The notes under the pieces were generated by a model, which saw only the letters and a list, made by a program, of their open reading frames with translations, had not been told where the DNA came from and did not search any database. A DNA stretch of 40,361 bases, taken from contig JAQVIX010000014.1 in the NCBI GenBank assembly GCA_028695495.1, positions 1-40,361 on the forward strand. Direction: 5' to 3'. A program made the position numbers and the translations under genes. Origin of the DNA: Candidatus Cloacimonadota bacterium (GTDB lineage Bacteria; Cloacimonadota; Cloacimonadia; Cloacimonadales; Cloacimonadaceae). Positions 1-5,511 of this stretch are shown here, piece after piece; the first letter of the stretch is position 1, and each line of letters begins with the position of its first letter.

Positions 1-385
1 CCCCATAATTAAAAACCGGATAAATACCAGAACCGGAGTTCCCCCTCATATCCCCTATATATATCATAATATTTGCCGATTTAATTTTATAACCTTCGGG
101 AATGCTTGGCAATTCAAAGGAAAGATATCCAATGCTGGCAAAGTACACCATCCAGCCCCAATTGTAAACATCTCCAATATATGTCTCGCTTTCCTGCCAA
201 TTTGCATCTACTGTAGTGTAGTTATTTTGATAATAAATCGACCCGGTGAGCCGGTCTACTGCCAATAGCGAATCCACGATTTCATGTTTGGTGCTACCAT
301 TTTTAGCAGTAAATGAGTCTGCTACGGCAAATAAAAGGCTTGCAAATATCAGCAACGCCATAATACAAATCAATCTCGTTTTCAT
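1..385 (-). CDS. Exported protein with N-terminal signal peptide, 5' part only (tandem copy of the 486-1499 gene)
   Basis: The first 128 codons are visible; the 3' end lies beyond base 1 of the window. The protein begins with a typical signal peptide (MKTR then a hydrophobic stretch to LLFAVA, cleavage likely near residue 22). Its visible residues are nearly identical to those of the downstream-numbered neighbour at 486-1499, with about eight substitutions clustered just after the signal peptide. The DNA identity continues through the start codon into about 100 bases upstream, so this is a recent tandem duplication. By analogy with its twin it probably ends in a type IX-like sorting domain, but that part cannot be seen. 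The start ATG overlaps the stop codon of a small leader ORF (382-465). It lies about 100 bases after the stop of the 486-1499 gene on the same strand, so the two are probably co-transcribed. The function is unknown. Confidence 0.8.
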   Translation of the reverse strand, partial: MKTRLICIMALLIFASLLFAVADSFTAKNGSTKHEIVDSLLAVDRLTGSIYYQNNYTTVDANWQESETYIGDVYNWGWMVYFASIGYLSFELPSIPEGYKIKSANIMIYIGDMRGNSGSGIYPVFNYG

Positions 386-465
386 GGTTCCTGCCTTTGA
401 TATTTTAGCTTGGGTCTTAAGCTTTTGTGTAGATTCCTTTTCATTCTGGTATCATTATTCATCAT
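382..465 (-). CDS. Leader ORF (27 aa) translationally coupled to the partial exported-protein gene
   Basis: On the minus strand a strong Shine-Dalgarno (GAGGAG) stands 5 bases before ATG-ATG, opening a 27-codon frame that is rich in Arg, Lys and Asn (begins MMNNDTRMKRNLHK). Its TGA overlaps the ATG of the exported protein (CCATGA), the classic arrangement for translational coupling. The same leader occurs before the second copy of the gene (1502-1579) with a 25-codon version. The exported gene has only a weak site (AAAGGCAG) of its own. The ORF may be a coupling device rather than a functional peptide. Seen directly: the frame, the ribosome site and the overlap. Inferred: that it is translated. 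Confidence 0.5.
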   Translation of the reverse strand: MMNNDTRMKRNLHKSLRPKLKYQRQEP

Positions 466-485
466 GTTCTCTCCTCATATATTAT

Positions 486-1499
486 TTATCTCAGATACAA
501 GATTTTACTGCTTGCCTTGTAGTTACCTTTTTCCAGTACAACAAAATAGATACCGCCACTTAGCTGGTTTCCCTTGTCATCTTTTGCATCCCATTGGAAA
601 TCGTGATCGCCCGCAGTCTTGGCAGAAATATTGTGAGTTCTGATCCTTTGCCCCTTGATGTTATAGATAGTGAGCTTGCATTGCCCCGATTCAGGTAACT
701 TAACTGTGATTGTGCTTTTGTCTGAAAATGGATTAGGATAGCTGGAAATGGCAAACTGGGCTTGAGGTATCGAAGGATCAGAATTGGATTCTCCGTCTGT
801 AAGAGTATAAACAATTTTGGGAGATTGCGGTAACAGAGGATGACTATATGATTCATATACGACGTAATCTTCCCTGTTATCCCAATCGGAGAAGCCATCC
901 AAATAGATACGATATTGGGTAAGCGACCTATTTGCAGCATAGTCCATCAAAAGGCATTCGGTAACATCATAAGTCACCCAAGTTGGTGGCATCAGGGTCT
1001 CATGAGTAAAGAAAGTATAAGAAGCATATACCGAATCTGGAATCACATCATTGGAGTTAAAAATACTACCATAATCAATGTGTTCTAATATCCCCGCTGG
1101 ATTTACTACAGCATCCCCATAATTAAAAACCGGATAAATACCAGAACCGGAGTTCCCCCTCATATCCCCTATATATATCATAATATTTGCCGATTTAATT
1201 TTATAACCTTCGGGAATGCTTGGCAATTCAAAGGAAAGATAGCCAATGCTGGCAAAGTACACCATCCAGCCCCAACTGTAAACATCTCCAATATATGTAA
1301 GACCTTCCTGCCAATTTGCATCTACTGTAATGTAGTTATTTTGATAATAAATCGACCCGGTGAGCCGGTCAACTGCCAACAGCGAATCAACAATTTCATG
1401 CTTGGAACTACCATTTTTAGCATTAAATGGGTCTGCTCTGGCAAACAAAAGGCTTGCAAATATCAGCAACGCCATAATACAAATCAATCTCGTTTTCAT
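486..1499 (-). CDS. Exported protein with type IX-like C-terminal sorting domain
   Basis: A 337-residue protein with a signal peptide (residues 1-21, ending LLFARA) and a C-terminal domain of about 80 residues that begins with the YPNPF motif (NPF at 256-258). Further motifs are LTIYNIKGQRI, WDAKDDKGNQLSGGIYF and a final basic/hydrophobic tail (SSKILYLR). This is the FlgD-like/Por secretion C-terminal fold used as an export and surface-attachment signal in Bacteroidota and related phyla. The N-terminal 230 residues form a beta-rich domain with many aromatic and Gly residues that I cannot assign. It probably reaches the periplasm through Sec and then the surface through a type IX-like system. 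A near-identical paralogue follows on the same strand at 1-385. The start ATG lies 2 bases after the stop of a leader ORF. Sorting domain: confident; overall role unknown. Confidence 0.88.
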   Translation of the reverse strand: MKTRLICIMALLIFASLLFARADPFNAKNGSSKHEIVDSLLAVDRLTGSIYYQNNYITVDANWQEGLTYIGDVYSWGWMVYFASIGYLSFELPSIPEGYKIKSANIMIYIGDMRGNSGSGIYPVFNYGDAVVNPAGILEHIDYGSIFNSNDVIPDSVYASYTFFTHETLMPPTWVTYDVTECLLMDYAANRSLTQYRIYLDGFSDWDNREDYVVYESYSHPLLPQSPKIVYTLTDGESNSDPSIPQAQFAISSYPNPFSDKSTITVKLPESGQCKLTIYNIKGQRIRTHNISAKTAGDHDFQWDAKDDKGNQLSGGIYFVVLEKGNYKASSKILYLR

Positions 1500-1598
1500 G
1501 GCTACTGCCTTTGATCTTTTTGCTTGGGTCTTAAGCTTTTGTGTAGATTCCTTTTCATTCTGGTATCATTATTCATCATGTTATCTCCTCATATCTTA
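1115..1598. repeat. Tandem duplication, unit B
   Basis: This is the counterpart of bases 1-484 (offset 1114). It contains the 5' coding third of the exported-protein gene, the leader ORF and the ribosome site. The similarity stops at about 1598. Upstream of unit B lies unique gene-free DNA, whereas upstream of unit A lies the stop codon of the 486-1499 gene, so the likely repeat unit is the whole gene plus its leader, about 1.1 kb. Confidence 0.9.
1502..1579 (-). CDS. Leader ORF (25 aa) before the exported-protein gene
   Basis: A strong ribosome site (GAGGAG, 5 bases before ATG) opens a 25-codon frame ending TAG two bases before the exported-protein ATG. It matches the leader before the second copy (382-465) at 23 of its 25 codons, but its end differs (TAG-CC-ATG instead of the overlapping CCATGA). 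Both versions therefore end exactly at the next start although the stop codons are not the same base change. This suggests selection for coupling, or reflects only recent duplication. The peptide has no hydrophobic segment. It could equally be an untranslated leader with a chance frame. Confidence 0.45.
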   Translation of the reverse strand: MMNNDTRMKRNLHKSLRPKQKDQRQ

Positions 1599-1599
1599 T

Positions 1600-2085
1600 T
1601 CACAATTAATTAGCTTAGTCTTCTCAAGCACCTGTAAAGCTCTTGTTTTCAGCCATTCCTTCCGGTCGAGCTAAATGAAAGCTTTAGAACCTTAAGATTT
1701 CTAATCGTCGTGCATTATCACTATATTAAATGAATCCCATAATAAAGAGATTTTGGTCTTCATTTATAAAGTTACTATTATTTCGTGCTTGTCTCTGTGT
1801 CAAGAACTTTTTTTAGTCTTTTTGGGGCTTGCTCATCTTGAAATAAGTTGACTCTTTTTGTAATGGAATTAGCATTGTTTTAGGGGTATTCTTGAGGGTT
1901 TTCTCAGGCATTGCCAAAATAATGTGCCGGACTCATGCTATTTGAGATCACTAAGCGCGCTTGAGGCTATCCAGAAACGAAAAATAACAGAATAACAAGT
2001 AATATCCGGGCATTTATTATTGCGGCATTCATTAAGGCGGAATGCCCCTAAATGCCATATCTATCAGCTATTTAGAGCATGTCCA
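1600..2085. other. Gene-free DNA upstream of the exported-protein genes
   Basis: No coding frame here resembles a known protein. The first part must contain the minus-strand promoter of the leader/exported-protein unit, but I cannot pick clear promoter hexamers. At about 1963-1977 a short sequence (GAGGCTATCCAGAAA) resembles the terminal repeat of the element at 2086-2346 with a few mismatches and may be the end of another, decayed copy. Confidence 0.5.
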
Positions 2086-2346
2086 CCGAGCAGAGAGGCT
2101 GTCCAGTAATGCCAAAACCAAACACGATATCAGGCAAAACGAGAATGTAGGGGCGCAGGGCGCCAAAGCCCGCTTTTAACAAAGCGTGCGCTAGCGCACA
2201 CCGTAATAAATTGATATTGAGTACGTAATGATTAGCTGTTGCGTGTAAATTTCGGCTGGTTCAATGCCTTGAACCCCTACATATCAGGTGTGGACATTTC
2301 TTGATATTGTGTTGTTTGCGTATTTCTGGACATCTTCTCCGCTCGG
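2086..2346 (+). mobile_element. MITE-like element, copy 1 (most complete)
   Basis: A 261-bp non-coding element bounded by imperfect terminal inverted repeats of 25 bp (2086-2110 and 2322-2346, 21 of 25 positions matching; core GGCTGTCCAGTAAT). Inside are a nested inverted repeat (ATGTAGGGG near 2145 against CCCCTACAT near 2273) and small hairpins: GTGCGC-TA-GCGCAC near 2187 and GGTTCAA-TGCC-TTGAACC near 2260. Related copies lie at 23820-24006 (reverse), 35530-35617 (reverse, fragment) and 38743-38986 (forward). There is no transposase inside, so movement would need an enzyme from elsewhere. The terminal repeats, length and lack of coding capacity fit a miniature inverted-repeat element. I could not confirm a target-site duplication. 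Confidence 0.75.
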
Positions 2347-2736
2347 CAGCCAAATATGTTAAGCTCCCATCTATTCTGAGCTTCTAAATCGATAAAAACT
2401 CTGATAATTATACATTTATCACTATACATTCTACCCTTTCCCGTCCCTTCCCCGTCCATTGTCCGTGCAAGCAACGGGTAAATAACAAGTTACGAGTGTA
2501 TTCCCTGTCTCTGCTGATTTTACGGCTAAGAAGCACCAGATCCGCTTACCTGCCTGTCTTGCCATTGAAGGGTAAGATCACATTGGAAAACACATCGACC
2601 AAAGAGCAAGGCTGAGGCGCATTTATAGCAATATATCCTGCTCTGTATGCAAAACATTCAGTTCGCTATCTCATTAAAACAATGGATATTGCCAAGCTAT
2701 TTCCCACGCAAATCAAGAATATATTAAACATTCCTC
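2347..2736. other. Gene-free DNA between the element and tRNA-Asp
   Basis: No convincing gene is seen. The only recognisable item is a GC-rich motif at 2448-2495 that is repeated near 24987. Confidence 0.5.
2448..2495 (+). repeat. Short dispersed repeat, copy 1
   Basis: The block begins TTCCCCGTCCAT, has ACGGG in the middle and ends with AGTTACGA. The same start, middle and end recur in order at 24987-25034, in another gene-free region. The origin is unknown; it may be the relic of a small mobile element. Confidence 0.45.
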
Positions 2737-2765
2737 TTGACAAAAAAAGCCCCTTTATAGACACT
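2737..2765 (+). promoter_or_regulatory. Candidate promoter for tRNA-Asp
   Basis: A perfect TTGACA (-35) at 2737-2742 is followed after 17 bases by GACACT (2760-2765), which keeps only the A and T that matter most in a -10 hexamer. The distance of about 30 bases to the mature tRNA 5' end is reasonable. Similar TTGACA plus weak -10 pairs precede the 24585 gene, the cyclase gene and thrS. Confidence 0.4.
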
Positions 2766-2794
2766 GCTCTTACTTATTCATGTTGAGCAACGCT

Positions 2795-2872
2795 GGGGGC
2801 GTAGTTCAGTTTGGTTAGAACGTCTGCCTGTCACGCAGAAGGCCGCGAGTTCGAGTCTCGTCGCTCCCGCCA
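2795..2872 (+). tRNA. tRNA-Asp (GTC)
   Basis: A 78-base gene including an encoded CCA end (2870-2872). The acceptor stem GGGGGCG pairs with CGCTCCC (one G-T wobble). The anticodon arm CTGCC-TGTCACG-CAG has anticodon GTC, the T arm holds GTTCGAG, and the discriminator base is G as expected for Asp. It is followed at once by a terminator-like hairpin and then by waaA. Confidence 0.96.
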
Positions 2873-2875
2873 TTT

Positions 2876-2905
2876 AAGGACGTCCTTCGTGGCGTCCTTT
2901 TTCTT
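2876..2905 (+). terminator. Rho-independent terminator after tRNA-Asp
   Basis: The stem AAGGACG (2876-2882) pairs with CGTCCTT (2893-2899), extended by CC/GG around a 5-base loop, and is followed by a T-rich run (TTTTTCTTTT). The next gene starts only 9 bases after the T run, leaving no room for a separate promoter. waaA must therefore be read by read-through or from a start within this element. Confidence 0.75.
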
Positions 2906-2913
2906 TTGATACT

Positions 2914-4140
2914 ATGAAAATGTTAAACTGGCTACTACTTAGATTCTACCAGCTCCTATGCGAGCTCGTATATTTTTGCGCATATCCGCTCTTATGGATA
3001 TTTTTGAAAGGCAAGAACTATACAGAAGCGCTTAATGCCCGCAGCCAAACAGCGGATATCCTTATCCACGCCGCATCTTTGGGCGAAATAAATGCTTTGT
3101 GCGCCTTGATAAAACGCCTGCTTGCGGAGGGGCATAGTGTTGCGATAAATACCATTACGGTTACCGGCAAAAAACGTGCACAGGAGCTTTTTCCGCAGCT
3201 TCAGGTTCGCTTAGCTCCCTTTGATATTTTGCATCTCAAACAGCAATATCTAAAGCAACTTAAGCCTAAACTCATCCTCATTGCCGAAACCGAAATATGG
3301 CCAAATATGCTTTATGCTGCCCAAAATGCAGAGATTCCTGTTCTTTTTATAAATGCCCGCATCTCGGAAAAAAGCCTGAAAGCCTACCTGCCCATCAAGG
3401 GACTTTTAAGTATTGTATCCAATTCCGTAAAGGGAATCATGGCGCAAAGTCAAGCGGATGTCGGGCGTTTTTCCCGTATTTTCGATTTACCTATTAAGAA
3501 CCTGGGAAACCTCAAATACGCCTTGGAACTGCCGATAATAGAAAGTGAAAAACAAAGAGCTGATCTGGGATATGCAAAAAATGATTTCATTCTGGTATGG
3601 GGTAGTTCCCGCCCCAAAGAAGAAGCGCTCTTGCTTAAGGTTTTGCCAGAATTGCAACGCAAGATTCCGGAGCTAAAGCTTATTATCGCACCGCGCCATC
3701 CCAAGCGCATTTGCGAAGTGAAAGAACTACTAAAAGACCTTAACTATCAGCTTTATAGCCAGCGTAAGGCAGGAGCAGCACCAGATATTCTCTTAATAGA
3801 CGTCTTAGGGAGACTCAATGCAATCTATGCCATTTCCGATCTCAGCATTGTCGGCGGCAGTTTTGGCGATTTTGGTGGGCATAATCCGCTCGAACCAGCA
3901 TTTTACCAAAAAGCGATTATCATGGGCGGGGACTACAGTTCATGTAAGGATTCCGTTCGTAGTCTCTTGCAACGCGAGGCTATTTTGATCTCAGGTTCAG
4001 ATACGCTGGCAGGGGACATCATCAAACTGTATCTAAACCCCGCATTACGCCAGAAAATGGGGGAGAATGCTAAAAAGGTCTTGACGGAAAATGCCGCTGC
4101 GCTTTCGCTCCATTTGATGGAGATAGAAAAATGTATTTAG
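2914..4140 (+). CDS. waaA: 3-deoxy-D-manno-octulosonic acid (Kdo) transferase
   Basis: This 408-residue protein transfers Kdo from CMP-Kdo to lipid A, an inner-membrane step in lipopolysaccharide synthesis. The length is close to that of the E. coli enzyme (about 425). An N-terminal hydrophobic anchor (residues 5-30) is followed by the GT30 N-lobe with the catalytic-Glu motif SLGE (55-58) and the AETEIWPN motif (124-131). The C-lobe has the CMP-binding motifs APRHPKR and GGSFGDFGGHNPLEPA. ATG 2914 lies just after the tRNA terminator and has no visible Shine-Dalgarno. ATG 2920 is an alternative, but the hydrophobic N-terminus matches the family, so the start cannot be far off. It overlaps the next gene by 10 bases. 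Confidence 0.94.
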   Translation: MKMLNWLLLRFYQLLCELVYFCAYPLLWIFLKGKNYTEALNARSQTADILIHAASLGEINALCALIKRLLAEGHSVAINTITVTGKKRAQELFPQLQVRLAPFDILHLKQQYLKQLKPKLILIAETEIWPNMLYAAQNAEIPVLFINARISEKSLKAYLPIKGLLSIVSNSVKGIMAQSQADVGRFSRIFDLPIKNLGNLKYALELPIIESEKQRADLGYAKNDFILVWGSSRPKEEALLLKVLPELQRKIPELKLIIAPRHPKRICEVKELLKDLNYQLYSQRKAGAAPDILLIDVLGRLNAIYAISDLSIVGGSFGDFGGHNPLEPAFYQKAIIMGGDYSSCKDSVRSLLQREAILISGSDTLAGDIIKLYLNPALRQKMGENAKKVLTENAAALSLHLMEIEKCI

Positions 4141-5132
4141 AACCATACGAAGCATTATATTATGAAAAGCTGGAACATAAAGAGCTTATCTGCCATTTAT
4201 GTCCGCATAATTGCCAGCTCAAAGTGGGGCAGAGGGGCTTTTGCCGCAGTCGTAGCAATATCGACGGCACTCTGTTTGCTACAAATTACCGTAAATGCGT
4301 GGCGATTGCTGAGGATAATATCGAGAAAAAGCCTTTGTATCATTACTTTCCTGGTACGCAAATCCTATCTTTGGGACCCAATAGCTGCAACCTGCTCTGC
4401 AATTTTTGCCAGAATTACCGTATCTCCATCTTGGACGCTCCCACTAAGTTTTTAGATGAGTTTAGTCTCAATGAATTAGCATTGTTTTGTACGCCGCAGC
4501 ATCCGCAGCTGGCTTTTACCTATAGCGAGCCGCTTACCTGGTATGAATATATCAAGGAAACTGCTGAGTTTAATCCCGAATTGGCGATAGTATTGGTTAC
4601 AAATGCTTTCCTGAATATCGAGCCTTTTCAGGATTTACTGCCTTATATTTCTGCGCTAAATATCGATCTCAAAGCCATGAATAACGATTTTTATAAAGAG
4701 CAATGTAAGGGGAGATTAGCTCCGGTTTTGGATAATATCCGCTTCGCTTATGAAGCTGGCAAACATTTAGAGATTACTCTGCTACTCATTGAGGGTTTGA
4801 ATAATGCCGATGCTGAAATATCTGCCCTGGCAGGATTTATCAGCGAGCTTAGCCCGGATATCCCGCTGCATATTTCTGCTTATCATCCCGCTTTTAGAAT
4901 GAGCCTTCCCGCTACCAGTCAGGCGGCTATCGAACGCGCTATTAATATTGCCAAAGAACATTTGAATTTTGTGTATGGCGGAAACTTACGCACGCAAAAC
5001 TATATGCAAACTTATTGCCCGGTTTGCGATGCGCTCGTTATAGAACGCAGCTATGAGGGCGGCAGAAGCTTTTTGGTGGATGATAATAAATGCCCAAAAT
5101 GTGGACATACTATTTACGGGGTATTCGCTTAA
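4131..5132 (+). CDS. amrS: AmmeMemoRadiSam-type radical SAM protein (AmrS family)
   Basis: A 333-residue radical SAM protein. The [4Fe-4S] motif CxxxCxxC is at Cys86, Cys90 and Cys93 (SCNLLCNFCQN). An N-terminal cysteine cluster (Cys21, 24, 28 and 38; CHLCPHNC) and a C-terminal zinc-ribbon-like pair (CPVC...CPKCG) flank the barrel, as in the PflA-related AmrS family. AmrS members usually work with AMMECR1 and Memo partners in an uncharacterised modification. Neither partner gene is adjacent here, so the substrate is unknown. The start ATG overlaps the end of waaA, which suggests translational coupling. A pyruvate formate-lyase activase role is less likely given the extra Cys clusters and the absence of pflB nearby. 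Confidence 0.85.
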   Translation: MYLEPYEALYYEKLEHKELICHLCPHNCQLKVGQRGFCRSRSNIDGTLFATNYRKCVAIAEDNIEKKPLYHYFPGTQILSLGPNSCNLLCNFCQNYRISILDAPTKFLDEFSLNELALFCTPQHPQLAFTYSEPLTWYEYIKETAEFNPELAIVLVTNAFLNIEPFQDLLPYISALNIDLKAMNNDFYKEQCKGRLAPVLDNIRFAYEAGKHLEITLLLIEGLNNADAEISALAGFISELSPDIPLHISAYHPAFRMSLPATSQAAIERAINIAKEHLNFVYGGNLRTQNYMQTYCPVCDALVIERSYEGGRSFLVDDNKCPKCGHTIYGVFA

Positions 5133-5135
5133 AGC

Positions 5136-5501
5136 ATGAAAAAGCGTATCTTTAGCCGCATCACCATTAGCGATGTACTTTTAATACTGTTTTGCATGCT
5201 GGCAGTTGTTTTTTCATATTCGCATTTTAAGCAGGATAAAAGTGATAGGAAACTCTATGTGTATAAAGATAATGAACTCATTGGCATATATGCGCTTAAA
5301 CCGGATCGGGAGATTGAGATCGATAGTCATAATACCTTGGAACTCTCCGGTACTAAGGTGCGCATGCTATACGCCGATTGTCCGGATAAACGCTGCGTAA
5401 AGCTTGGTTATGTGCAGAATATGCCCATTATCTGTATGCCCAATAAGCTGTTGTGTGAGATTAAAACTCAGGAAGAACGCACGAAGTTCATCCTACACTA
5501 A
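5136..5501 (+). CDS. NusG domain II-containing membrane-anchored protein
   Basis: A 121-residue protein with a single N-terminal membrane segment (about 12-29) and an extracytoplasmic NusG domain II-like fold. The family's conserved motif is present as DCPDKRCVKLG (Cys82 and Cys87), followed by IICMPNKLLCEI with Cys100. The biochemical role of this family is not established; it often sits near electron-transfer (Rnf or ApbE-type) genes, which are not adjacent here. It follows the radical SAM gene by 3 bases and precedes the glycosyltransferase/Ppx fusion by 10 bases, within the same operon. Confidence 0.8.
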   Translation: MKKRIFSRITISDVLLILFCMLAVVFSYSHFKQDKSDRKLYVYKDNELIGIYALKPDREIEIDSHNTLELSGTKVRMLYADCPDKRCVKLGYVQNMPIICMPNKLLCEIKTQEERTKFILH

Positions 5502-5511
5502 GAGGCGCATA

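Larger units (their letters stand above)
1..484. repeat. Tandem duplication, unit A (partial)
   Basis: Bases 1-484 align colinearly with 1115-1598 at a constant offset of 1114 and with only scattered substitutions. The repeat covers the 5' coding part of the exported-protein gene, its leader ORF and the ribosome site, and it continues off the left edge of the window. Confidence 0.93.

Noticed and set aside
246-563. Plus-strand frame repeated at 1360-1674
   Set aside because: It is antisense to the duplicated exported-protein gene. Its duplication only mirrors the DNA repeat, and it has no independent coding signs.
1963-1977. Sequence resembling a terminal repeat of the MITE-like element
   Set aside because: Only about 15 bases with mismatches and no internal element sequence attached. 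It is recorded as a possible relic but is not enough for a feature.
2277-2474. Minus-strand 65-codon frame
   Set aside because: It runs across the end of the mobile element into gene-free DNA, with no ribosome site or homology; it arises by chance.
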